Source: Cellulomonas sp. ES6
GTDB lineage: Bacteria > Actinomycetota > Actinomycetes > Actinomycetales > Cellulomonadaceae
Direction of reading: 5' to 3'
Assembly (NCBI RefSeq): GCF_030053835.1
Contig: NZ_CP125655.1
Location: 3,472,001 to 3,536,000, forward strand
Length of the DNA stretch: 64,000 nucleotides
A program made the position numbers and the translations under genes. Under the pieces are notes generated by a model that had not been told where the DNA came from, did not search any database, and saw nothing but the letters and a program-made list of their open reading frames with translations. Below, piece after piece: positions 31,792 through 39,553 of the stretch (the stretch's first letter is position 1; every line of letters begins with the position of its first letter).

Positions 31792-33351
31792 TCAGCGGTC
31801 GTGGGTGGGGTCGGGGTCCGGGGAGGGGAGGATCGTGCGGACGGTGTCGATCGTGTCCGCCTCGTCGGCGGGCTTGTCGTCGCGGTAGCGGATGACGCGC
31901 GCGAAGCGCAGTGCCAGGCCGCCCGGGTAGCGGGGTGAGCGCTGCACGCCGTCGAAGGCGATCTCGACGACCTGCTCCGGGCGCAGGGTGACGGTCCAGC
32001 CGTCGTCGGCGACCTCCAGCTCGCGGAACCGCTGGGTCTGCCACGCCAGCATCTCGTCCGTCATGCCCTTGAACGTCTTGCCGAGCATGACGAAGCCCCC
32101 GGCGGGGTCGCGGGCGCCGAGGTGGATGTTCGACAGCGAGCCCACCCGCCGGCCGGACCCGCGCTCGACGGCGAGCACCACCAGGTCGAGGGTGTGGCGC
32201 GGCTTGACCTTGACCCAGGATGACCCGCGACGGCCGGCCTCGTACGGGGCGTCGGCGTCCTTGACGACGACGCCCTCCTGGCCGGCCGCGACCCAGCCGC
32301 TGAACGCCCGTCCGGCGACGTCGGGGTCGTCGGTGACGACCCGCTCGACCACGAGCCCGCCGGCGACCGCGTCGAGGGCGGCGAGGCGCTCGCGCAGCGG
32401 GGCGTCGAGGAGGTCGCGACCGTCGAGGTGCAGCAGGTCGAAGAAGAACGGGCGCAGCTCGGTGGTCGCGGCGAGGTCGGCGTCGCGGGTGGCGCTGCGG
32501 GCGGCGGTCTCCTGGAACGGGCGCGGACGTCCCGCGGCGTCGAGCGCGAGCGCCTCGCCGTCGAGCACCGCGGTCCGCAGCGGCAGCGCGCGCACGGCGG
32601 CGACCACCTCCGGGACGCGCGCGGTGATGTCGTCGAGGCTGCGCGTGAACACCCCGACCGCGTCGCCGTCGCGGTGCACCTGGATCCGGATGCCGTCGAG
32701 CTTGGCGTCCACGACGACCGGCCGGCCGTCGAAGCCGACCACGGCGGTCGCCACGTCCGGCGCGGAGGCGGCGAGCATCGGGCGCACGGGCCGTCCGACC
32801 GTCAGGCCGACCCCCTCGAGCGCGGCGCGGGCAGCCTCCGGGGAGGGCGCGGCCAGCGCGGCCACGGCGACCGGCTCGCTGGCCCCGGCGAGCATCGCGG
32901 CCCGGCGGACGACCGGCGCCGGCACTCCGGCGGCCTCGGCCACGGCGTCGAGCAGCAGGGCGTCCAGCGCGCCCTGCCGGACCTCGCCGGTGACGAGGCC
33001 CGCGAGGAACCGCTGCTCGGGCTCGGTCGCGGCACCGAACAGGTCGGCGGCCATCGCGGTGCGTGCACCGCCGGAGCCCGGTCCGGAGAGAGTCGCCAGG
33101 CGCTCGAAGGCGGCGTCGACGTCCAGCACCTCGAGGGACGCCGCCTCCGCCGGGGCAGGCAGGTCGCGCAGGGAGCGCCACCCGAGGCCGGTGCGACGCT
33201 GGCGGAGCTCGCCCGCGAGGTACCGGGCCACGACGGGCACCTCGTCGGGGGCGGTGCGGCGCAGCATGTCGACGAGCAGGGCGCGCTTGGCCAGTCGCGA
33301 ACGGGTCGCGGCCAGGCCGGCGGAGGTCGCGGCGACGTCGGCGAGCAGCAC
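31792..33351 (-). CDS. ligB: ATP-dependent DNA ligase (LigB type)
   Basis: 519-residue ATP-dependent ligase. It starts MLLADVAATSAGLAATRSRL, like Rv3062 LigB. An N-terminal helical DNA-binding domain (~1-180) is followed by the nucleotidyltransferase domain with AMP-accepting K217 in motif I (DAKLDGIR), VLDGEALA (motif III region), FFFDLLHLDG, EGVVVKD (motif IV) and WVKVKPRH (motif V), then an OB domain ending in RSPRYPGGLALRFARVIRYRDDK (motif VI). GTG 33351. It seals nicks in duplex DNA using ATP. The convergent LigD-like protein lacks a ligase domain, so the two could cooperate. Confidence 0.95.
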   Translation of the reverse strand: MLLADVAATSAGLAATRSRLAKRALLVDMLRRTAPDEVPVVARYLAGELRQRRTGLGWRSLRDLPAPAEAASLEVLDVDAAFERLATLSGPGSGGARTAMAADLFGAATEPEQRFLAGLVTGEVRQGALDALLLDAVAEAAGVPAPVVRRAAMLAGASEPVAVAALAAPSPEAARAALEGVGLTVGRPVRPMLAASAPDVATAVVGFDGRPVVVDAKLDGIRIQVHRDGDAVGVFTRSLDDITARVPEVVAAVRALPLRTAVLDGEALALDAAGRPRPFQETAARSATRDADLAATTELRPFFFDLLHLDGRDLLDAPLRERLAALDAVAGGLVVERVVTDDPDVAGRAFSGWVAAGQEGVVVKDADAPYEAGRRGSSWVKVKPRHTLDLVVLAVERGSGRRVGSLSNIHLGARDPAGGFVMLGKTFKGMTDEMLAWQTQRFRELEVADDGWTVTLRPEQVVEIAFDGVQRSPRYPGGLALRFARVIRYRDDKPADEADTIDTVRTILPSPDPDPTHDR

Positions 33352-33491
33352 GGCGCCATCCTGCCGCCGACCACCGACACCCGCCCCCCGACGCCCGCCC
33401 CTGACGCCTGCCCCCGACGCCGGTTCGTCCGCGGGGAGCCCGCCCGGCCGCGGGCCGGGCCGGTCGTCGGGTGTCCCGGGCGCGCGCCGCC

Positions 33492-34244
33492 TCAGTCCGC
33501 GCCGTCGTCCGCGCGTGCTCCGACCCGCGCCGCGGCCCTGCCGGGGACGGGCGCGAGGACGAGGGTGTGCGGGTGGCGCCGGGTGTGCGTCTCGACGGCG
33601 GTCAGCACCCCGGCGAGCACCACGGCCGCGAGCACGGTGGCGCGGGTGCCCAGGGCGTCCGGCCCGCTGGCGAGCGCGCCGGCCCCGGCCCCCGCGGCGA
33701 ACGCGAGCACGACGGCGGACAGGCGCGCGACGACGGCCCGCTGCGCGGGGTCGTAGCCGGTGAGCCACTCGTAGGCCGCCGTGACGAGCGTGCGCAGGTT
33801 GCCGGTGGTCATGGTGGTGCTGTAGCTGGTGTCGCGCACCAGGCGGAACGTCGTGACCTGCAGTGCCGCGACGAACGACACGGCACAGGTGGTGACGAGG
33901 TGGGGCGTGGCGCGCGGGAGCGCGGCGACCGCCAGCAGGACCGCGATCTCGGTGCCGAGCACCAGCCGCGTGGGGTCGTGCAGCCAGCGCCGGTGCCGGT
34001 GCGCGGCGAGGACCTCGGCGGCGACCAGACCGAGGACGAACGTCGCGATGATCGGCAGGTAGCGGGCGGCGTGGGCGCCGTCGCCGCGGGCCCAGGCGAC
34101 CGCGACCAGCACGACGTTGCCCGTCTGGGCGTTGGCGAACACGCCGTCGTGCGCGACGAACGTGTACGCGTCGAGGAACCCGCCGACGACGGCGAGCGCG
34201 ACGCCCGTGGCGGGGTGCTCGGCGCGCGACCGGACCCTCACCAC
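33492..34244 (-). CDS. YoaK/DUF1275 family membrane protein
   Basis: About 250 residues with six hydrophobic helices. The family motif GGFLDAYTFVAHDGVFANAQTGNVV stands at the start, with a second copy-like segment RDTSYSTTMTTGNLRTL in the middle, as expected for the two-fold DUF1275 repeat. The C-terminus is cytosolic and basic. It is a probable transporter or membrane scaffold; no substrate is known. GTG 34244, with GTG 34241 directly after it. It stands alone between ligB and the SRPBCC/ArsR operon. Confidence 0.88.
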   Translation of the reverse strand: MVRVRSRAEHPATGVALAVVGGFLDAYTFVAHDGVFANAQTGNVVLVAVAWARGDGAHAARYLPIIATFVLGLVAAEVLAAHRHRRWLHDPTRLVLGTEIAVLLAVAALPRATPHLVTTCAVSFVAALQVTTFRLVRDTSYSTTMTTGNLRTLVTAAYEWLTGYDPAQRAVVARLSAVVLAFAAGAGAGALASGPDALGTRATVLAAVVLAGVLTAVETHTRRHPHTLVLAPVPGRAAARVGARADDGAD

Positions 34245-34374
34245 GAGGTGCCACCGGTCGGGCGGGAGGGCCGGGTGCCGGCCGGGTCGACGTCCACGGG
34301 GCCATGGTGCACCCGGTCATCCCATGACTGGTCGGGACCCTCGGCCCAGCCGACGCCGGCCCAGCCGGCCCCGC

Positions 34375-34863
34375 TCAGCCCTCGGCCAGCAGGGCGTCCA
34401 CCTGCCCGAGCGCCTCGGACATGCCCTCGGCCATGCCCATCGCCACGACCTGCGCCATCTGCGCCGCGTCCGCGAACCGGGACACGATCGTCATGCGCGT
34501 CCCGCTGCCGAGGGGCGCGAGGTCCACGCGGATCCGGGTCACGGGCATCGAGTCGTCGGGAGCCCCGCTGCCGTCCGCGAAGCCGTCGTCGAGCTCCAGC
34601 GACCGGGGGGCGTCGACGGCGAGGACGCGCCACCACCCGTGGGCCTGCTCGCCGTCGGGGCCGGTCATCACGTACGCGGCCCGGCCGCCGGGGACGAGGT
34701 CGTGCGCGGTGAAGGTGGCCGGCCAGGTGGGCGGGCCCCACCAGCGCTCGAGCTGCCGCGGGTCGGCCCACACCTGCCAGACGCGCTCCGGTGGCGCGGC
34801 GAGCTCGGACACGATGGTGAGCGTCAGGGCGTCGGTGTCCGTGACGGTGTCGACGACGGTCAT
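34375..34863 (-). CDS. SRPBCC (AHSA1-like) domain protein
   Basis: 162-residue START/SRPBCC fold protein. It has the diagnostic SELAAPPERVWQVWADPRQLERWWGP, TFTAHDLVPGGRAAYVMTGPDGE, and a C-terminal amphipathic helix GMSEALGQVDALL. Such AHSA1-like proteins bind hydrophobic ligands in a deep cavity. ATG 34863 overlaps the stop of the upstream ArsR gene by four bases. ArsR/SRPBCC pairs are a common bacterial unit in which the regulator probably responds to the ligand bound by its partner; that link is inference. Confidence 0.9.
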   Translation of the reverse strand: MTVVDTVTDTDALTLTIVSELAAPPERVWQVWADPRQLERWWGPPTWPATFTAHDLVPGGRAAYVMTGPDGEQAHGWWRVLAVDAPRSLELDDGFADGSGAPDDSMPVTRIRVDLAPLGSGTRMTIVSRFADAAQMAQVVAMGMAEGMSEALGQVDALLAEG

Positions 34864-35210
34864 GGTGCGTCCTCTCCAGGTGCCTCGCCGAGGAGGGCGT
34901 CGATGCGGTCGAGACGGCCGCGCCAGATCTCCTCGTAGCGGTCGAGCAGCCGTGCGGCGGCCCGGACGGTCGTGACGTCGGCGTGGACGACCTGCTCGCG
35001 GCCGTGCCGCTGCTTGACGACCAGGTGCGCGCGCTCGAGCACGGCGACGTGCTTCTGCACGGCGGCGAAGCTCATGGCGTAGGACCGGGCGAGCGTGCTC
35101 ACCGACGCCTCGCGGCGCAGCACCCGGGTGACGATGTCGCGCCGGGTGGCGTCGGCCAGTGCGGCGAACACGCGGTCCACCTCGTCCGGGTCCAGCTGAC
35201 GTACAACCAT
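34860..35210 (-). CDS. ArsR family regulator
   Basis: 116-residue winged-helix repressor. HTH region: RVFAALADATRRDIVTRVLRREASVSTLARSYAMSFAAVQKHVAVLERAHLVVKQRHGREQVV; the C-terminal helix carries LDRYEEIWRGRLDRIDALL. No metal-binding cysteines are present, placing it with the non-metal ArsR proteins coupled to SRPBCC genes. The start codon ATG 35210 lies inside a 24-bp palindrome and 8 bases from a minus-strand TAACGT, so the message appears leaderless and self-repressed. It is divergent from the DUF1304 gene. Confidence 0.93.
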   Translation of the reverse strand: MVVRQLDPDEVDRVFAALADATRRDIVTRVLRREASVSTLARSYAMSFAAVQKHVAVLERAHLVVKQRHGREQVVHADVTTVRAAARLLDRYEEIWRGRLDRIDALLGEAPGEDAP

Positions 35211-35222
35211 GTGGTTGTACGT
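35199..35222. promoter_or_regulatory. 24-bp palindromic operator over the arsR start codon
   Basis: ACGTACAACCA (35199-35209) and TGGTTGTACGT (35212-35222) are exact complements around a TG centre. The palindrome covers the ATG (35210-35208) of arsR and its likely transcription start. It is the only strong dyad in the spacer to the DUF1304 gene, so it is the natural site for autorepression. Confidence 0.8.
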
Positions 35223-35282
35223 TACGCCGGTGCCCGGCGCCGCACAACGGGGTGCCGGGCACGGGGGAGCACACTGGTGCGC

Positions 35283-35678
35283 ATGATCGCCACCGGACTC
35301 GTCCTCGCGACCCTCGCGGCGCTCCTGCACGTGTACATCTTCGTGCTGGAGTCCGTGCTCTGGACCACCCCGCGCGCCCGGCGGACGTTCGGCACCACCC
35401 CCGAGCAGGCCGAGGCCACCCGCGAGATGGCCTACAACCAGGGCTGGTACAACCTGTTCCTCGCGGTGGCCACCGCGACCGGGGTGGTGCTGACGGCGCT
35501 CGGGCACGGCTCCGCCGGGGCCGCCCTCGTGATCGCCGGCTGCGGGTCGATGGCCGCGGCCGCCGCGGTGCTGCTGCTCAGCTCGCGCGGCACACCGGGG
35601 CGCGCCCGGGCGGCCGCGTCGCAGGGCCTGCTGCCGCTGCTCGCCGTGGTGGCGACCGCCGTCGGCCTGCTCACCTAG
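35283..35678 (+). CDS. DUF1304 membrane protein
   Basis: 131-residue protein with four membrane spans. The family signature LHVYIFVLESVLWTTPRARRTFG near residue 20 is followed by NQGWYNLFLAVATATG. These small membrane proteins occur widely in bacteria and have no proven role. It is divergent from the ArsR/SRPBCC operon, and the arsR operator lies 60-85 bp upstream of its start, so co-regulation is possible. ATG 35283 is used. Confidence 0.88.
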   Translation: MIATGLVLATLAALLHVYIFVLESVLWTTPRARRTFGTTPEQAEATREMAYNQGWYNLFLAVATATGVVLTALGHGSAGAALVIAGCGSMAAAAAVLLLSSRGTPGRARAAASQGLLPLLAVVATAVGLLT

Positions 35679-35706
35679 GTCCGGAGGCACCGGGGCGTCG
35701 AGGTCC

Positions 35707-36594
35707 CTACGACGTCACGTCCGCGGTGGTGAACCGCGCCCACGCCAGCGAGCCGAACACCGCCACCCACGCGACCTGCACCCCGAGCCCCTCCGCGACG
35801 ACGCCCCAGTCGACCTGCAGCCGCAGGAACTCCGCGAAGTCGAACCAGTGGTGCGTGAGCAGACCCGGGTGGATCGCGGACACCTGGGGCAGCGAGTCCA
35901 GCACGGTCGAGACGATCGCGACGACGACCGTGGCGGCCATCGCGCCGACCGGCACCTCGGTGAGCGTGGAGAAGAACAGCCCGACCGCGACCAGCCCGGT
36001 CAGGGACAGCCCCACGTAGCCCACGACGCCCAGCACCCGCAGCACGCCGTCGCCGACGGGCACGGTGGTGCCGGACAGCAGGGTCACGTCGTGCAGGCCG
36101 AAGTACACCGCGCCCACGACGAGGCCGGTCACCGCCACCGCGAGCACCGCGGCGGCCGCGAACGCCAGCGCCGCGACGGCCTTCACGGTGAGCAGGCGGG
36201 TCCGCGGCACCGGCACCACCAGCAGGTAGCGCAGCGTGCCGGCGGACGCCTCGCCGGCCACGGCGTCGCCGGACGCGATGCCGATGCACAGCGGCAGCAG
36301 GAACGGCAGGCAGAGGAACAGCGCCGCGACCACCAGGAACAGCCCGTTGCCGGTGACCTGGTCGACGAACGACGGCCCCTGTCCCGCCAGCGCGCTGTCG
36401 CGCGTGAGGAACAGGACCGTGCCGAGCAGCACCGGCACCAGCGCCAGCCCGGCGAGCAGGACGAGGTTGCGGCGCCGGCCGAAGACCAGCCGCAGCTCCG
36501 AGCGCAGCAGCCGGGCCCAGGCGACGGGCGCGGGCGCAGGGGCGGGCGTGGCGAGCGCGGGCGGCGGTGCCGCCGGGGCGTCAGCGCGCGACAT
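35707..36594 (-). CDS. ABC-2 type transporter permease
   Basis: 295-residue permease with six membrane spans and a Pro/Ala-rich cytosolic lead. It shows LRSELRLVFGRRRNLVLLAGLALVPVLLG at the first span and GEASAGTLRYLLVVPVPRTRLLTVK, the loop typical of ABC-2 exporters. It overlaps the upstream ATPase gene by 14 bases. Together with the LolA-like protein it forms a three-gene exporter operon divergent from a two-component system. The cargo (drug, peptide or lipid) is not evident. Confidence 0.9.
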   Translation of the reverse strand: MSRADAPAAPPPALATPAPAPAPVAWARLLRSELRLVFGRRRNLVLLAGLALVPVLLGTVLFLTRDSALAGQGPSFVDQVTGNGLFLVVAALFLCLPFLLPLCIGIASGDAVAGEASAGTLRYLLVVPVPRTRLLTVKAVAALAFAAAAVLAVAVTGLVVGAVYFGLHDVTLLSGTTVPVGDGVLRVLGVVGYVGLSLTGLVAVGLFFSTLTEVPVGAMAATVVVAIVSTVLDSLPQVSAIHPGLLTHHWFDFAEFLRLQVDWGVVAEGLGVQVAWVAVFGSLAWARFTTADVTS

Positions 36595-37564
36595 CGAAAC
36601 CCTCCCCGGTCAGCTCCACGAACACCTGCTCCAGGCTCGGGCGGGCCACCTCGAGCCCCACGAGGTCGACCCCGGCGTGCACGAGCGCGGCGGACGCCTT
36701 CTCCGGAGGGGTCGGGCCCAGCAGCGCCGTCACGGTCCCGGCGGCGTCCGGCCGGACCTCGTCGAGACCGAGCGCCGTGAGTACGTCCGCGGCCGCGCCG
36801 ACCTGCGCCGGCCGGGTCCGCACGACCAGGTGGGCGGCACCTCGGCCCGTCAGCTCGGCCCGCTCGCCCTGGAGCAGCAGCCGCCCGCGGCTCATGATGC
36901 CGACGTGCGAGCACACCTGCTCGATCTCCGCGAGCAGGTGGGAGGACACGAGCACGGTCGCCCCGCCGTCCGCGAGCTCCCGCACGAGGTGGCGGACCTC
37001 GCGCGTGCCCTGCGGGTCCAGCCCGTTGGTCGGCTCGTCGAGCACCAGCAGGTCCCGGGGCTGCAGCAGGGCGGCCGCCAGCCCCAGGCGCTGCTTCATC
37101 CCGAGCGAGTACTGCCGGTAGGGCTTCGTCGCGGCCGCCGCCAGCCCGACCCGGTCCAGCGCCGCGTCGGCCCGGCGCCGGGACGTCCGCGGGTCCGCGG
37201 TGGCGTCGCCCGCGTCCAGCCGGGCGAGGTTCGCGCGGCCCGACAGGTACGGGTGGAACGCCGGTCCCTCCACGAGGGCGCCGACGCGCGGCAGCACGCG
37301 GCCTGCGCCCTCGGGGATCGCCGACCCGAGCAGCCAGGCCCGCCCGGCGGTCGGCCGGGCGAGGCCCAGCAGCATGCGGATCGTGGTGGTCTTCCCCGAC
37401 CCGTTCGGCCCGAGGAACCCGTAGACCGCGCCCCGCGGCACGGCGAGGTCGATCCCGTCGACGGCGACCTGACCGGACCGGAACCGCTTGGTCAGGCCCG
37501 CGGTCCGGACGGCCAGGTCACCGGGCGCGGGGGAGGGCGACCCGGAGTCGGCGGCGACGGTCAT
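36581..37564 (-). CDS. ABC transporter ATP-binding protein
   Basis: 327-residue ATPase with Walker A GPNGSGKTT (about residues 50-58), Q-loop region PRVGALVEGPAFHPYLSG, signature YSLGMKQRLG, Walker B LLVLDEPTNGLDPQG and switch SSHLLAEIEQV. A C-terminal ~90-residue extension (HLVVRTRPAQVGAAADVL) is typical of CcmA/drug-exporter ATPases of the ABC-2 kind. It overlaps the LolA-like gene by four bases and the permease by 14, so the three are translationally coupled. It energises export through the adjacent permease. Confidence 0.95.
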   Translation of the reverse strand: MTVAADSGSPSPAPGDLAVRTAGLTKRFRSGQVAVDGIDLAVPRGAVYGFLGPNGSGKTTTIRMLLGLARPTAGRAWLLGSAIPEGAGRVLPRVGALVEGPAFHPYLSGRANLARLDAGDATADPRTSRRRADAALDRVGLAAAATKPYRQYSLGMKQRLGLAAALLQPRDLLVLDEPTNGLDPQGTREVRHLVRELADGGATVLVSSHLLAEIEQVCSHVGIMSRGRLLLQGERAELTGRGAAHLVVRTRPAQVGAAADVLTALGLDEVRPDAAGTVTALLGPTPPEKASAALVHAGVDLVGLEVARPSLEQVFVELTGEGFDVAR

Positions 37565-38805
37565 GCCGCCGCGCGCAGCACGTCCGCCGGGACGGAGCCC
37601 ACCAGCACGCGGCCGTCGTCCGTCACCAGGACGCTCAGCAGCGTCGAGGACAGCAGCCGGCCCTCGGGGACCTCGGTCGTGAGCTGCTCGTACAGCGCGG
37701 CGCCGTCCAGGCCCGGGCGGGTGACCTTGCCGTCCTCGTCGGTCGGCACGAACTCCTGGACCAGGTCCTGCGCGTGCTCGGAGCCCAGCACCCGGTCGGC
37801 GCCGGGGACGGTCGCGAGCGAGCCGGTGTCGCCGCCGACGAGGCCGGCGACGTCGACGTCGGTCAGCTCCACGACGCTCGACCACCCGGACCCGGTGACG
37901 GCCACGCCCTCCGGCAGGGCGGCGTGCTCCGGGTCGGGGACGGCGGCGGGGTCGACCTCGGGCAGCGGCACGACGACCTCCTCGATGCTCGCCCCGGCGG
38001 GCGCCGAGAACGCCAGCACCGAGTCGTCCGGGGCGCTGAACGCGACGTCCGTGAACCCGACCTCGAGCGACGGCGCCGCGGCGTCCCCGGTGGCCCAGAC
38101 CTGCACGCGCAGCGGGGCCGAGGTCTCGGCGTCCACCGCCACGACGACGCGGGACACGAGCGTGGCGTCGTCCTCGGGGCTGACGACGAGCTGGTAGGCG
38201 TCGCGGCCCGCGACGGTCGTCGGCCGGTCGACCGTCACCGTGGAGTCCTGCTCCGCGCGGGCGAGCACCTGCGAGGCGGCCTCGTCGGGGGTCGGCAGGT
38301 CCGCCGCGGCGGGCGGCGTCGCGCCGGCCTCGAGCTGCCCCGCCAGCGCGTCGTACCGGGCCTGACCGGCGTCGTCGAGCCGGTAGTGCGTCACGGCGTC
38401 GTCGGTGGAGGAGTACGTCCACGCCTGCGCGCCGTCGCGCACGACGGAGTACTCGGACGTCGCGCCGAGCAGCGCCACCCGGGAGCGGTCGCCGCCGTCG
38501 GACCACACGCGCAGCGTCGACGACCCGCCGAGCAGGTTCACCGGGTCCGCGCCGGTCATCTCCGAGACCGGCAGCTCGGGCAGGCCGAGCCGGGCGGTGT
38601 AGACGACGGTGCCCTGCACGGGCGTCGGCTCCGCGGCGGCGACCCGGGAGAGCAGCTCCTGCGCGTCCACGTCGGGCAGCCCGGCGGAGTCGGCGGTCGC
38701 CAGGGCGGGCACCGCGATCGCGGCGGCCACGGCGGCGACCACGACGCCGGGCACCGCCCAGCGGGCGCGGGGGGACAGGGTGCGGCGGGCACGGGTCTCG
38801 GACAT
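37561..38805 (-). CDS. LolA/RseB-like exported protein
   Basis: 414-residue protein with a single N-terminal anchor (VPGVVVAAVAAAIAVPALA, about 17-36) and a large extracytoplasmic domain resembling the LolA/RseB fold used by DUF2092-type proteins: QGTVVYTARLGLPELP, RVWSDGGDRSRVALLG, AWTYSSTDDAVTHYRL, AGRDAYQLVVSPED. It is the first gene of the exporter operon and may hand a lipophilic cargo to, or sense envelope state for, the ABC transporter. ATG 38805 is chosen over GTG 38814. The divergent two-component system begins 94 bp away. Confidence 0.8.
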   Translation of the reverse strand: MSETRARRTLSPRARWAVPGVVVAAVAAAIAVPALATADSAGLPDVDAQELLSRVAAAEPTPVQGTVVYTARLGLPELPVSEMTGADPVNLLGGSSTLRVWSDGGDRSRVALLGATSEYSVVRDGAQAWTYSSTDDAVTHYRLDDAGQARYDALAGQLEAGATPPAAADLPTPDEAASQVLARAEQDSTVTVDRPTTVAGRDAYQLVVSPEDDATLVSRVVVAVDAETSAPLRVQVWATGDAAAPSLEVGFTDVAFSAPDDSVLAFSAPAGASIEEVVVPLPEVDPAAVPDPEHAALPEGVAVTGSGWSSVVELTDVDVAGLVGGDTGSLATVPGADRVLGSEHAQDLVQEFVPTDEDGKVTRPGLDGAALYEQLTTEVPEGRLLSSTLLSVLVTDDGRVLVGSVPADVLRAAA

Positions 38806-38899
38806 GGCACCCACCCTGCCGTGCCGACGCTGAGGGGACGCTGAGAGGCGCCCGGCCGTCGCGCTGCCGGCCCCGCTCGCCGGGTGCCATGCTGCCGGG

Positions 38900-39553
38900 G
38901 TGCGGGTGCTGGTGGTGGACGACGAGCGCGGGCTGGTGAGCGCCCTGCGCCGCGGGCTGACGGCCGAGGGCTTCGCGGTCGACGTGGCGTACGACGGGCA
39001 GACCGGCCTGGAGCTGGCGACCGACCGGGACTACGACGTGGTGGTGCTGGACGTCATGCTGCCGCGGCGCAACGGCTACGACGTGGTCACGGCGCTGCGG
39101 GAGGCCGGCGTGACCACCCCCGTCCTCCTGCTGAGCGCGAAGGACGGGGAGCACGACGTCGCCGACGGGCTCGACGTCGGCGCCGACGACTACCTGACCA
39201 AGCCGTTCTCGTTCGTGGTGCTGGTCGCCCGCCTGCGCGCGTTGCTCCGCCGGCCCGCGCAGGTGCGGCCGGCGGTGCTGACCTCCGGGGACCTCGTGCT
39301 GGACCCCGCGGCCCGCACGGTGACCGCCGCGGGGGCGCCCGTCGACCTCACCGCGCGCGAGCTGGCGCTGCTCGAGTACCTCATGCGCAACGCCGACCGC
39401 GTCGTGGGCAAGGTCGAGCTCCGCGACCACGTCTGGGACGGCCCGGGCGAGGACGGCAACGTGGTCGAGGTGTACGTCGGCTACCTGCGGCGCAAGCTCG
39501 GCCGGGACGCGGTGCGCACGGTCCGGGGCGCGGGCTACCGGGTGGGCGGGTGA
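38900..39553 (+). CDS. OmpR-family response regulator
   Basis: 217-residue DNA-binding regulator. The receiver domain has acidic pocket VVDDE (7-11), phospho-acceptor D51 in VVLDVMLP, LLLSAKD and K in LTKPFS. The winged-helix effector domain spans ~125-217 (ELALLEYLMRNADRVVGKVEL, VVEVYVGYLRRKLG, VRGAGYRVGG). GTG 38900 lies six bases after CATGCT, a leaderless layout. It overlaps the kinase gene by four bases and is divergent from the LolA-like/ABC operon, its likely target. Confidence 0.95.
   Translation: MRVLVVDDERGLVSALRRGLTAEGFAVDVAYDGQTGLELATDRDYDVVVLDVMLPRRNGYDVVTALREAGVTTPVLLLSAKDGEHDVADGLDVGADDYLTKPFSFVVLVARLRALLRRPAQVRPAVLTSGDLVLDPAARTVTAAGAPVDLTARELALLEYLMRNADRVVGKVELRDHVWDGPGEDGNVVEVYVGYLRRKLGRDAVRTVRGAGYRVGG

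Noticed and set aside
31251..31938. Open frames in the 31.3-31.8 kb spacer.
   Set aside because: Products are Pro/Gly/Cys-rich from simple repeats; no start signal or domain.
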